64,000 nucleotides of DNA from Shinella sp. H4-D48. Its GTDB lineage: Bacteria > Pseudomonadota > Alphaproteobacteria > Rhizobiales > Rhizobiaceae. Positions 34,576 through 42,607 of the stretch are shown piece after piece. The stretch's first letter is position 1. Every line of letters starts with the position of its first letter. Both the position numbers and the translations under genes were made by a program. The stretch covers positions 604,001 to 668,000 of the forward strand of contig NZ_CP093337.1 in assembly GCF_022637395.1 (NCBI RefSeq), in the 5' to 3' direction. Below the pieces are notes generated by a model that saw only the letters and a list, made by a program, of their open reading frames with translations, ran no database searches and was not told the DNA's origin.

Positions 34576-35766
34576 TCAGAACGAGCCCTGGAACCGTGCC
34601 GCGAGACCGTTGACCTTGAAGTCGGCGGTCTCGTCGGCCTCCTTGCGCGCGAGATGACTGTATTCCAGCGCCACGGCCGCGCCCTTGGCAAGCGTGTAGG
34701 TGAGGGTCGCCGTCGTGGCATTGGTGCGGGTCCGGTAGTCGTAGGTCAGCCAGTCACTATAGGCCTGCTCGAAGGCGAGGCTGAGCTTCAGCTTCTCCGT
34801 CAGCGCAGTTTCGAGCGTAAGGCTGACCGTGCGGACGTCCTCGCCCATGGGGTCGTCTATGTCGGCAAGCGCGATGTCTCGTGACAGCTTTCCCTTGAGC
34901 ACGACCGCGTCGGTGATTGCCCAGGCGAGTTCGGTTTTCAGAAACGGACGGGTCGGATCGACGGTCGTGCCCAGTTGCGGGCTTTGCACGCGCACGAGAC
35001 CCGCCTCCGCCAGCAACGTTACTGCGCCGAACACGCGCCCGAAGGCGATCGAGCCGCGCAGGGTCTGTGCAGGATAGCGCTCGAAATTGTCCTGGGGATC
35101 GCCTGGAATACGGTTGGTGCGAAACTGCACCGTTGCGCCCACCTCGCCGCCGAGCAGCGGGCGGATATGCCCTGCCGTCACTTCATAGAGCGTGTTGCCG
35201 CCTTCAAGCTGCACGCGCGGCAGGTCGGGAATCGTCAATCGCGCCTTGCCAGGGCTGAAACGGGCGAGCGATGCGGTGAGGTGGCTCTTGCCGCCGGCAT
35301 GTTCGATGGTGACGCCGGTGCTGGCATTGGCCAGAATGTCCGTCTGCCGGTAGCCCAGGAGAAGGCCGGGCAGGGCGAGCAGGATGTCGCCGGTCTGCCG
35401 GTGTTCGATGCCGCCTCGAAGCGTGAACTTGACGGTCTCACCGATGTCGCGCGTGAGGCCTAATTCGATCCCTGCCGCGCGCTCGTCCGCAAAACGGTAT
35501 CGGGGCACCTGCCGCGCCCGCGTGGTCACCGCATAGGCGACGTCGGTTTCCTCAAGGTCGAAACTGCCGCGAAGGCTCAGTCCTGCTTCGGCAAAGGAGG
35601 CTGGAAGGCGCGTCGTATCCTTGAAGATATTCGATGTGCGGCCACCTCCGAAGGTGTAATCTATGGTTGAGTCCGCAAGCGACGGATTGCTGCCTGCCAG
35701 CAGCAGGATGGTGGTCAGCGTGCCATGAAAAATACGCATCCGGTTCCGCGCCCCGTGTCGGTTCAT
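34576..35766 (-). CDS. Outer membrane beta-barrel protein (BBP2-like)
   Basis: A 396-residue protein with a signal peptide (MRIFHGTLTTILLLAGSN, preceded by MNRHGARNR, cleavage near LADS) and many alternating strands with charged turns, such as YAVTTRARQVPRYRFADE and ATLTYTLAKGAAVALEYSHL. It ends in GLAARFQGSF with C-terminal phenylalanine, as outer-membrane barrels do. It resembles rhizobial BBP2/DUF2320-type barrels of unknown function, sometimes linked to polysaccharide export. It is divergent from the small secreted repeat protein, sharing a 224-bp AT-rich region. The next upstream ATG (MNRH) or M10 could be the start. Confidence 0.8.
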   Translation of the reverse strand: MNRHGARNRMRIFHGTLTTILLLAGSNPSLADSTIDYTFGGGRTSNIFKDTTRLPASFAEAGLSLRGSFDLEETDVAYAVTTRARQVPRYRFADERAAGIELGLTRDIGETVKFTLRGGIEHRQTGDILLALPGLLLGYRQTDILANASTGVTIEHAGGKSHLTASLARFSPGKARLTIPDLPRVQLEGGNTLYEVTAGHIRPLLGGEVGATVQFRTNRIPGDPQDNFERYPAQTLRGSIAFGRVFGAVTLLAEAGLVRVQSPQLGTTVDPTRPFLKTELAWAITDAVVLKGKLSRDIALADIDDPMGEDVRTVSLTLETALTEKLKLSLAFEQAYSDWLTYDYRTRTNATTATLTYTLAKGAAVALEYSHLARKEADETADFKVNGLAARFQGSF

Positions 35767-35944
35767 GGCTCGAAACCTAGACTTACGTGGTTAAAAAACT
35801 CTCAAAGGTTGAATATTTTGGGGTATATTGAGGTATATATCCGTATTGGTTGCATTCGATAGGTATTCGTTAAACTTGTCTACGTTATGGTTAACTCTTT
35901 GCTATATCGGGCAAATCCGGTTGTGTTGATGGAATTATATATTA

Positions 35945-35981
35945 CCGTTGGTTGTGCATCCATGAGATGCGCAACCAACGG
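35945..35981 (+). promoter_or_regulatory. Long 5'UTR hairpin directly before the ribosome binding site
   Basis: Arms CCGTTGGTTG and CAACCAACGG plus GCATC and GATGC (one mismatch pair between) form a stem of about 15 bp with a 5-base loop. The 3' arm ends at 35981, touching the GAGAGAG ribosome binding site of the secreted repeat protein. It could stabilise the mRNA or control translation. Confidence 0.75.
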
Positions 35982-35990
35982 AGAGAGACC

Positions 35991-36296
35991 ATGAACAAGA
36001 CCCGTATCATCGCCATCGCCACCGTGATTGCTCTTGCCGGTGCCGGCCAGGCTTCCGCCGGCGGCCTGCTCGGCCTCGGTATCCTCAGCGCCAACAAGAC
36101 CAAGACCGGCGGCATCGTGATCGCCCCGAGTGTCGGCGTGGGTGTCGGGAACGTCCTCAGCGACAACAACATCCTGAACGGTGTGCTCAACAACAACCTG
36201 AACGGCACGCTTTCCGGCGTGCTCAACGGCTCGGCCCTCGGCATTCTGAGCGGCAGCGGCGGCAGCGATTGCGGCTGCAAGAAGCGCAGACACTGA
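35991..36296 (+). CDS. Small secreted Gly/Asn-rich protein with octapeptide repeats
   Basis: A 101-residue protein with a signal peptide (cleavage near residue 23, after QASA). The mature part is rich in Gly, Asn, Leu and Ser. From residue 61 four eight-residue repeats follow: ILNGVLNN, NLNGTLSG, VLNGSALG, ILSGSGGS. These repeats look like a short beta-solenoid or amyloid-type repeat. The end reads CGCKKRRH, with a Cys pair and basic tail. No family assignment. The start has GAGAGAGA, and the leader has a strong hairpin. A hairpin terminator follows. It is divergent from the outer-membrane barrel gene. Role unknown. Confidence 0.75.
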   Translation: MNKTRIIAIATVIALAGAGQASAGGLLGLGILSANKTKTGGIVIAPSVGVGVGNVLSDNNILNGVLNNNLNGTLSGVLNGSALGILSGSGGSDCGCKKRRH

Positions 36297-36329
36297 CCGT
36301 AATCCCCACCCTGTCCCTGCGGTCAGTGG

Positions 36330-36356
36330 CCCGGGAGAGCTCGCTCTCCCGGGTTC
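36330..36356. terminator. Hairpin after the repeat-protein gene
   Basis: Arms CCCGGGAGAG and CTCTCCCGGG with a 4-base loop between the convergent repeat-protein and WD40 genes. It has no T-run, so its strength as terminator is uncertain. Confidence 0.55.
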
Positions 36357-36379
36357 ATCATGTTGGGGCGTGTTCGGTA

Positions 36380-37369
36380 TCAGCCGGCCAGATCGATGAC
36401 GCCGCAGTCGCCAGTTTCACTAGCGAAGGCAAGCAGTTTGCCATTGCGGTTCCAGCCCATCGACGTGATGGCGCCCTTGCCGGGGCGGCGCAGCAGGACT
36501 TCGCGGCTGTCGGCGAAACGGGCCGCCAGCACCATGCCGTCGGAATAGCCGATGGCGACGACATCTTCCGCCGGATGACAGGAGACGCAGGTGACCATGA
36601 CATCGGCGCGGGTGCCGAGTTCGAGCGGCGGCTTGCCCATCGGGCCGTCCTTGGCCGAGAACGGCCAGACGATGGCGGCGGGCGCGCCGGACGAAGCGAG
36701 CCACTTGCCCTTGGCGGACCAGGAGAACGACTTCACCTTGGCGGGGTAGCCCGTCATGCGCATATGGCGAGTATCGGCACCCGCTTTCGGATCGAGCTTC
36801 CAGCCGTGCAGGGCGTTTTCCTGCATGGTGGTGACGACGAAGCGGCCGTCCGGCGAGAAGGTGATGCCGTTATGCGCGCCCTTCCATTCCAGTTCGACCG
36901 GCTGGGCCGCCATCGCGACCCAATGCAGCGAAACGCCGTTGTAACGGGCGATCCCAATGCGCAGGCCTTTCGGCGCGAAGGCCATGCCCTCGACGGAACG
37001 ACTTTCGGAGAATTCCTTGATTGTCCCGTCGGCTAACCGGACGCGCGCCGTGCGGCCTTCCGCGAAACCGACGGCGCCCTGCGGGCCGGCAGCTACGACG
37101 GAAATCCACTTGCGCGGCACCTCTGCCAAAACCGTCGCGGTGCCGTCGGCGGCGATGCGCTGGACCTTGCCGTCTTCGCCACCGGTGATCAGCGTATCGT
37201 TCGCCTCGTCGCGCACGCAGGCCAGCAGGCCGTCATGCGCCTCGGTGGCCTTCTGGCCATGGTCGAGACGATGGACGGTGCCGGAAGCGGAAGCGAAAAA
37301 CGGCACGTCGCCGAGAAAGGCGGTCGCGACGACGTGGCCGTCGAGATCGAGAGGGGCGACTGTCGGCAT
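36380..37369 (-). CDS. WD40 repeat protein
   Basis: A 329-residue protein predicted to form a beta-propeller of about seven blades, with repeated segments such as DTLITGGEDGKVQRIAADGT, FSPDGRFVVTTMQENALHGW, and SAKGKWLASSGAPAAIVWPF. It has no signal peptide, so it is cytoplasmic. WD40 proteins of this sort are encoded beside CobW-type GTPases in many alphaproteobacteria and may assist the metal chaperone. It starts 55 bases after the CobW-family gene, in one transcript. Confidence 0.85.
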   Translation of the reverse strand: MPTVAPLDLDGHVVATAFLGDVPFFASASGTVHRLDHGQKATEAHDGLLACVRDEANDTLITGGEDGKVQRIAADGTATVLAEVPRKWISVVAAGPQGAVGFAEGRTARVRLADGTIKEFSESRSVEGMAFAPKGLRIGIARYNGVSLHWVAMAAQPVELEWKGAHNGITFSPDGRFVVTTMQENALHGWKLDPKAGADTRHMRMTGYPAKVKSFSWSAKGKWLASSGAPAAIVWPFSAKDGPMGKPPLELGTRADVMVTCVSCHPAEDVVAIGYSDGMVLAARFADSREVLLRRPGKGAITSMGWNRNGKLLAFASETGDCGVIDLAG

Positions 37370-37424
37370 TACACGTCTTTCCTGCCTGTGGTGTTATCCG
37401 AAAACCGCTTCACACTTTTCCGGA

Positions 37425-38552
37425 TCATGCCTTCTGTGCCTCGCAGGCCTTGAAGGTCCGTTCGATCTTCTCACGGTCGAGGTCGCGGCCGATGAAGACG
37501 AGGCGGCTTTCCCGTTTCTCACCGTCCTTCCAGGCGCGCTGGTGATCGCCTTCAACGATCATGTGCACGCCCTGAACGACATAACGCTCCTCGTCGCCGG
37601 CAAAAGCGATGATGCCCTTGAGGCGCAGGATGTTCGGCCCGTCGGTCTGGGTGATCTTCTGGATCCAGGGGAAGAAGCGTTCCGGGTTCATCTCGCCGCC
37701 GCGCAGCGAAATAGACTGCACCGTCACGTCATGGATCGGCGAAACGCCGTGGTCATGATCATGGTGGTGGCCGTGGTCATGATCGTGGTGGTGATGATCA
37801 TGACCGTGCTCATGATGGTGGTGATCGTGGTCGTGCCCATGATGATGGTGATCATGGCCGCAATCGGGGCCGCAGACATGGTCCGGATGATCGTGGTCGA
37901 GGAAGTGAGGATCGTTCTCGAGCGCGCGCTCCAGGTTGAACGCCCCCTGGTCGAGAACCTTGGTGAGGTCGATATCCGAGCGGGTCGTGCGATGGATGCG
38001 GGCGGACGGGTTGATCACCCGTACCGTCGCCTCGATCCTTGCAAGCTCTTCCGGGCTCACGAGATCGGTCTTGTTGATGAGGACGACGTCTGCGAAGGCG
38101 ATCTGGTCCTCAGCCTCGCGGCTGTCCTTGAGGCGCAGCGGAAGGTGCTTGGCATCGACCAGTGCGACGACCGCGTCGAGTTCCGTCTTCTGACGGACAT
38201 CGTCGTCCATGAAGAAGGTCTGGGCGACGGGAACCGGATCGGCAAGGCCCGTCGTCTCGACGATGATGGCGTCGAAGCGGCCGGGGCGGCGCATCAGGCC
38301 TTCCACCACGCGGATCAGGTCGCCGCGCACGGTGCAGCAGATGCAGCCGTTGTTCATCTCGTAGATTTCTTCATCGGACTCGACGATCAGGTCGTTGTCG
38401 ATGCCGATCTCGCCGAATTCGTTGACGATGACGGCGTATTTCTTGCCGTGGTTCTCCGTAAGGATACGGTTGAGCAGCGTCGTCTTTCCGGCGCCGAGAT
38501 AGCCGGTGAGCACGGTGACGGGAATGGGCTTGGGAAGAGCTGTTTCGGTCAT
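37425..38552 (-). CDS. CobW/COG0523 family GTPase, probable zinc chaperone
   Basis: A 375-residue G3E GTPase. Walker A is [12 protein letters not shown], the metal motif CxCC is [10 protein letters not shown], and the switch region reads [16 protein letters not shown] is the guanine specificity motif. A long histidine/aspartate-rich linker follows (for example [20 protein letters not shown], part of 37730-37870), then the CobW C-terminal domain with [19 protein letters not shown]. It probably transfers zinc to client enzymes under zinc shortage. No Zur box is seen upstream. The start at 38552 has GAGG before it; the WD40 gene follows. Confidence 0.9.
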   Translation of the reverse strand: MTETALPKPIPVTVLTGYLGAGKTTLLNRILTENHGKKYAVIVNEFGEIGIDNDLIVESDEEIYEMNNGCICCTVRGDLIRVVEGLMRRPGRFDAIIVETTGLADPVPVAQTFFMDDDVRQKTELDAVVALVDAKHLPLRLKDSREAEDQIAFADVVLINKTDLVSPEELARIEATVRVINPSARIHRTTRSDIDLTKVLDQGAFNLERALENDPHFLDHDHPDHVCGPDCGHDHHHHGHDHDHHHHEHGHDHHHHDHDHGHHHDHDHGVSPIHDVTVQSISLRGGEMNPERFFPWIQKITQTDGPNILRLKGIIAFAGDEERYVVQGVHMIVEGDHQRAWKDGEKRESRLVFIGRDLDREKIERTFKACEAQKA

Positions 38553-38630
38553 GGGAACCTCGAGGGATGGGACGTTTGGGTCCGTCGTCGCGACTGATAT
38601 AGGAGATCGAAAGGGCCAGCGCAAATGCCG

Positions 38631-39422
38631 TCAGCGAAGTGTTTCGACGTCAAATCCGTCAACATCCTCGAGAAGACCGACGAGACCGCGCACGGCGTGC
38701 ATGATCAATCGCTCGCCCTTTTCGGCCGTCGCGGCGCTCGCGTCGCCGGCAACGCCCGCCGGATTGAGATCAGACATCTTCCAGCCGAAGGCATGGGGGC
38801 CATAGGCGCGCAGATGGGCGAAACGCGCGGCGAATTCCGCCTGCCGGGAGCCGAAGCGCTCCGCCTTGTCCATCCGGACCTTTTCCGGGTGCAGCGCCAG
38901 CATCACCGATGTCTCGATGTCGCCGCCATGGATGTCGATCGCTTTGTCTTCCGGCGTGATCCAGCCTTCGGGCTGGCCGAACCGTGTCCAGGCCGTGGCC
39001 ACGACGAGCATGTCGAAACGCACGCGTGCTTCCGTTGCCACGATGGTCATCAGGGGCGCGTTGCCGCCATGTGCGTTGAGAAGGACAAGCTTGCGCAGGC
39101 CGAAGCGGTTTAGATCCGCGGCGATGCGCAGCCACCGTTCGATGGCGACGGCATAATCCAGCGAGCGCGTGCCGGGCACGTCGAGATGTTCCGGCGAATA
39201 GCCGATGGGCTCTGTCGGCAGGAACGTCACGGGCAGATGCGTCGGCAGGACGGCCATCAGGCGCTCCGCGATGCCCTCGGCGATTAGCGTGTCGGTTTCG
39301 AACGGGAGGTGGGGTCCGTGGCCCTCATGGGCGCCGAGCGGCAACACCGCGATCCAGCCGGCGCGGTCCTCCGGCGCAAGCATCGGGTCGTTTTCGGTCC
39401 ACCGCATCTTCGGATGCGCCAT
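38631..39422 (-). CDS. Creatininase family amidohydrolase
   Basis: A 263-residue enzyme of the creatininase superfamily (creatinine amidohydrolase, Mn/Zn). The metal-ligand pattern is present in LGAHEGHGPHLPFETDTLIA, VLLNAHGGNAPLM, and DIHGGDIETSVM. Members hydrolyse creatinine, 3-oxo-lactams or formamides such as FAPy in riboflavin breakdown; the substrate is not evident. It is encoded upstream of the CobW GTPase on the same strand, with 78 bases between. A zinc or manganese enzyme beside a metal chaperone may be its client (inference). It diverges from the MarR gene. Confidence 0.87.
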   Translation of the reverse strand: MAHPKMRWTENDPMLAPEDRAGWIAVLPLGAHEGHGPHLPFETDTLIAEGIAERLMAVLPTHLPVTFLPTEPIGYSPEHLDVPGTRSLDYAVAIERWLRIAADLNRFGLRKLVLLNAHGGNAPLMTIVATEARVRFDMLVVATAWTRFGQPEGWITPEDKAIDIHGGDIETSVMLALHPEKVRMDKAERFGSRQAEFAARFAHLRAYGPHAFGWKMSDLNPAGVAGDASAATAEKGERLIMHAVRGLVGLLEDVDGFDVETLR

Positions 39423-39512
39423 TCCTGCCTCCGATCCTCACTTGCCGCCAGCCTTCAACCTGAGTCATACAAGGACAGGCCCATGATGCAAGGGCGAGGA
39501 GCGAGGCGATCG

Positions 39513-40049
39513 ATGGGCAAGAAGCACAAAGACGGCAAGGACGGAAAGAAGGCTAAGAAGAAGAAATCGCACGATGCGGTTTCCGGCGCGGGTCTCGCCG
39601 CGGCCGTCGTGAATGCCGCGCGCTCCATGCGTACGGTGCTTTCGCGCAATCTGCTCGCCACCGGCCTCTATGCGGGACAGGACGGCGTTATCCTCGCGCT
39701 TGCCGAAGAGGGCGGGCTGACCGCCGGGGCGCTTGCTAACCGGCTCGGTGTCAAGGCGCCGACCATGACGCGCACGATCGGGCGGCTCGAAGCGCAGGGT
39801 TTCGTCGAACGGCGGGCCGATGGCACGGATGGTCGCCTGACCGTCGTGCATCTCACGGAGTCTGGGCACGCCTCCGTGGAGAAAATCACCGAGGCGGGAC
39901 GATTGAGCGAGCAGCAGGCCGCCGAGGGCCTGAGCGAAAAGGACGTGCGCAATCTCCTGAAACTGCTGCGCGCCATGGACGAAAACCTGCATGGCGCCGT
40001 GCCGGACGAGGCCCGCGACAGCGAAAAGACAGTTGCCGACGAGATTTAA
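39513..40049 (+). CDS. MarR family transcriptional regulator
   Basis: A 178-residue MarR regulator. The N-terminus is Lys-rich and disordered (KKHKDGKDGKKAKKKKSH), then a winged helix-turn-helix with LTAGALANRLGVKAPTMTRT, plus GFVERRADGTDGRLTVVHLT for the wing. Nothing else recognisable. Start at 39513 has GAGGCGAT; an in-frame ATG at 39483 or 39486 adds ten residues and also has a good site. The stop codon lies inside a palindrome that belongs to the next gene. The target is unknown; it may control the divergent creatininase gene. Confidence 0.85.
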   Translation: MGKKHKDGKDGKKAKKKKSHDAVSGAGLAAAVVNAARSMRTVLSRNLLATGLYAGQDGVILALAEEGGLTAGALANRLGVKAPTMTRTIGRLEAQGFVERRADGTDGRLTVVHLTESGHASVEKITEAGRLSEQQAAEGLSEKDVRNLLKLLRAMDENLHGAVPDEARDSEKTVADEI

Positions 40050-40073
40050 ACTGTTTAAATAAACTGTTTTAAA
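40045..40073 (+). promoter_or_regulatory. Tandem AT-rich dyads, probable operator of the LacI gene
   Basis: TTTAAACTGTTTAAA (40045-40059) is a perfect 15-bp palindrome and overlaps the MarR stop codon. A second, imperfect copy of TAAACTGTTT begins 13 bases later. They lie 34-62 bases before the LacI-type start, so autoregulation is likely. Confidence 0.6.
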
Positions 40074-40106
40074 CGCGCAGGATGGCGCGGTCGTCGGGGA
40101 GGGGTC

Positions 40107-41135
40107 GTGGCACAGAAAATCAAGCTTTCCACCATAGCGGATACGCTCGGCGTTTCCACGGCGACGGTATCGCTTGCGCTGAGGGACAGCCCGCTGGTGG
40201 CGGCATCGACGCGCGACCGGATCAAGGAGCAGGCCCGCGCGCTGGGCTATATCTATAACCGCCGCGCGGCGAGCCTTCGCACGTCGCGCTCCGGCATCAT
40301 CGGGGTCGTGGTTCACGACATCATGAACCCGTTCTATGCGGAAATCCTGAAGGCCATCGAAAGCGAGCTGGACCGCGACCGGCAGACCTTCATCCTTTCC
40401 AACCACTACGATTCGGTCGAAAAGCAGCGCAACTTCGTCGAGACGCTTCTCCAGCTGGGTGGTGACGGCGTGATCATGTCGCCGGCGATCGGCACGCCGC
40501 CGGAGGATATCCGGCTCGCCGAGGATAACGGCATGCCGGCGATCCTGATCGCGCGCTCGATCGACGGACTGGATGTGCCGATTTTTCGCGGCGACGACAG
40601 CTATGGAATTTCGCTTGCCACCAATCACCTGATCGGCCTTGGCCACCGCACCATCGCCATGGTGGGCGGGACGGACCAGACCTCCACCGGCCGCGACCGC
40701 TATCAAGGATACGTCAACGCCCTGCGCAAGGCCAATATCGAGGTTGATCCCAGCCTGCGCATTCCCGGGCCGCGCACCAAGCAGGGTGGTTTCGAGGCAG
40801 CGGTGCATTTCCTCTCGCTTCCGCAAAAGCCGACAGCGGCCGTCTGTTGGAACGATCTCGTGGCCATCGGCCTGATGAACGGCATCGCGCGCGCCGGCCT
40901 CGTGCCCGGCCGCGACGTCTCCGTTACCGGCTATGACGACCTGGAGGAGGCGGCAATCGCGACGCCCGCGCTGACCACCGTCTGGAACGGCCAGTCGGAA
41001 GTGGGACGCAATGCCGCGCGCGCGCTTCTCGACAAGCTGTCCGGCAGCCACGAGCCTGACGGCATTCATCTCATCAAACCGGAAATGCGCATTCGCCAGT
41101 CCACCGGGCCGCTGAAGCCGCATCCGGAAGGCTGA
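40107..41135 (+). CDS. LacI family transcriptional regulator
   Basis: A 342-residue LacI-type regulator starting at a GTG. Helix-turn-helix: KLSTIADTLGVSTATVSLAL (residues 6-25). The sensing domain has GIIGVVVHDIMNPFYAEILK and VTGYDDLEEAAIATPALTTV. It is in one operon with the 2-hydroxyacid dehydrogenase gene, which begins 12 bases after its stop, suggesting that it senses a substrate or product of that enzyme or a pathway intermediate. Binding site GGGGAGGGG before the GTG. Tandem dyads lie upstream. Confidence 0.9.
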   Translation: MAQKIKLSTIADTLGVSTATVSLALRDSPLVAASTRDRIKEQARALGYIYNRRAASLRTSRSGIIGVVVHDIMNPFYAEILKAIESELDRDRQTFILSNHYDSVEKQRNFVETLLQLGGDGVIMSPAIGTPPEDIRLAEDNGMPAILIARSIDGLDVPIFRGDDSYGISLATNHLIGLGHRTIAMVGGTDQTSTGRDRYQGYVNALRKANIEVDPSLRIPGPRTKQGGFEAAVHFLSLPQKPTAAVCWNDLVAIGLMNGIARAGLVPGRDVSVTGYDDLEEAAIATPALTTVWNGQSEVGRNAARALLDKLSGSHEPDGIHLIKPEMRIRQSTGPLKPHPEG

Positions 41136-41147
41136 GGAGTTTCCTTC

Positions 41148-42113
41148 ATGAACAGACCGCGCATCCTTATTCCAGGCATCATCCGTGAACGCGTGGTTGA
41201 ACGCCTGAAAGACGCCTTCGATATCGTGCGTATCGACAGTGCGGACCCGGCTCTGGTAGCGCGATCCGAAGCCGCAGCCGTGTCGGGTGTGGCTGTTTCC
41301 GGGCGGCTCGATGCGGCGATGATCGCGCATTTGCCGGCGTTGGAGATCATCTCAAGCTTTGGTGTCGGTTATGATGGCGTGGACGTGTCGGCGGCTGCTG
41401 AACGCGGCATCGTCGTGACCAATACGCCTGACGTTTTGAATGACGAGGTCGCTGATACGGCGATCGGGCTGCTGCTCAATACCGTACGCCGTCTTCCGCA
41501 GGCCGAGACGTGGCTGCGCCAAGGGCGCTGGCAGCGCGACGGGGCCTTTCCGCTCTCGCGGCTCAGCCTTCGTGGTCGCAAGGCCGGCATCTACGGTCTG
41601 GGGCGCATCGGCATGGCGATCGCACGACGGCTGGAGGGCTTCGGCCTCGACATCGCCTACCACACCCGCCAGCCGCGCGAGGGTGTACCCTATACGTATC
41701 ATTCTTCACTGACGGCCTTGGCACAGGCCGTCGATATCCTGATTGCCATCGTTCCCAAGACGCCGGAAACGCATCGGACGATCAATGCGGATGTTCTCAA
41801 GGCTTTGGGCAGCAATGGCGTGCTGATCAATGTCGGGCGCGGTTGGACGGTCGATGAGGCGGCGCTCGTTGCTGCCTTGAAGAACGGAGTTATCGCTGCC
41901 GCCGGGCTCGACGTGTTTTATGACGAGCCGAACGTCCCCGACGGCCTGCTCGATTTGCCGAACGTATCGCTTTTGCCGCATGTCGCCTCGGCCTCGGTCG
42001 CCACGCGCGATGCGATGGCCGATCTGGTCGTCGATAATCTCATCGCGTGGTTCGATCGCGGGCAGGCCCTGACTCCAGTGCCGGAAACGCCCTTTACCCG
42101 AAAATCAGGTTAG
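41148..42113 (+). CDS. D-2-hydroxyacid dehydrogenase (glyoxylate/hydroxypyruvate reductase-like)
   Basis: A 321-residue D-isomer-specific 2-hydroxyacid dehydrogenase. The Rossmann glycine motif is IYGLGRIGMAIARRLEGFGL. The segment after beta-2 reads AYHTRQPRE, with Arg where NAD-enzymes carry Asp, so NADPH is likely preferred. The active-site Arg is in NVGRGWTVDEAALV, the Glu in VFYDEPNVP, and the His in LLPHVASASV. It reduces a 2-keto acid such as glyoxylate or hydroxypyruvate. It is cotranscribed with the upstream LacI regulator. Confidence 0.9.
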   Translation: MNRPRILIPGIIRERVVERLKDAFDIVRIDSADPALVARSEAAAVSGVAVSGRLDAAMIAHLPALEIISSFGVGYDGVDVSAAAERGIVVTNTPDVLNDEVADTAIGLLLNTVRRLPQAETWLRQGRWQRDGAFPLSRLSLRGRKAGIYGLGRIGMAIARRLEGFGLDIAYHTRQPREGVPYTYHSSLTALAQAVDILIAIVPKTPETHRTINADVLKALGSNGVLINVGRGWTVDEAALVAALKNGVIAAAGLDVFYDEPNVPDGLLDLPNVSLLPHVASASVATRDAMADLVVDNLIAWFDRGQALTPVPETPFTRKSG

Positions 42114-42193
42114 TATCCGGAAAGTCTTCGTTAACCATTCGGCAAGCTTGCGGGCGCATGCTTTTCCTGTCGAATCGTGCAAAGGAGATCTCC

Positions 42194-42601
42194 ATGAAGA
42201 CACTCACAATCGCCGCTTTGGCCGCTGTCGTGTCTCTGGGGCTCTGGGCTGTCGGTCGCGACCGGACACCGGACGTGGATCCCATCGTTTCGAGCTCCAT
42301 TCCCGCTGGTGCGGCCGGACACAGCTACACAATCACCAATTCCGTTGCGAAAACGGCCTGTCTTGCCGAACGTGGCGCGGCGATCTCGGGGCGCAGCACG
42401 CGCTTTACAGCTGATCCGGACTGCGATGCCGTTTGGCCCGGCCTTGCCGGCGCGCGGACATGGACGCAGAACGGCGACGGCACGGTCGATGTGCTGGATG
42501 CGCGTGGCGAAGCGCTTCTCACTGTTGTCGATGGCGACGGGCTGGCCTATGAGGCCGTCGAGCCGGCAAATGCGATGGTTACCTTTGTCGCGGCAGACTG
42601 A
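42194..42601 (+). CDS. Secreted Inh/Omp19-like protease inhibitor family protein
   Basis: A 135-residue protein with a signal peptide (MKTLTIAALAAVVSLGLWAV, probable cleavage near 20). The body contains ACLAERGAAISGRSTRFTAD and PDCDAVWPGLAGARTWTQNG, with two cysteines that could form a disulfide and a DGTVDVLDARGEALLTVV end, as in the AprI/Inh and Omp19 family of periplasmic or outer-membrane protease inhibitors. I judge this from pattern memory, so confidence is moderate. The start at 42194 has AAAGGAGAT. It follows the dehydrogenase gene by 80 bases. Confidence 0.65.
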   Translation: MKTLTIAALAAVVSLGLWAVGRDRTPDVDPIVSSSIPAGAAGHSYTITNSVAKTACLAERGAAISGRSTRFTADPDCDAVWPGLAGARTWTQNGDGTVDVLDARGEALLTVVDGDGLAYEAVEPANAMVTFVAAD

Positions 42602-42607
42602 GCCGGC

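Noticed and set aside
37730-37870. Apparent simple-sequence repeat (ATGATCATGGTGGTG-like)
   Set aside because: It encodes the histidine/aspartate-rich linker of the CobW GTPase and is explained by the protein.
36957-38597. A 546-codon plus-strand frame
   Set aside because: Mirror of the CobW and WD40 genes; the odd repeats come from the His-rich linker read in another frame.
37370-38630. Zur-binding site expected near the CobW gene
   Set aside because: I looked for an AT-rich GTTATAATATAAC-like dyad in the gaps and found none.
39465-41330. A 621-codon minus-strand frame
   Set aside because: Antisense to the MarR and LacI genes and the start of the dehydrogenase gene, without protein-like motifs.
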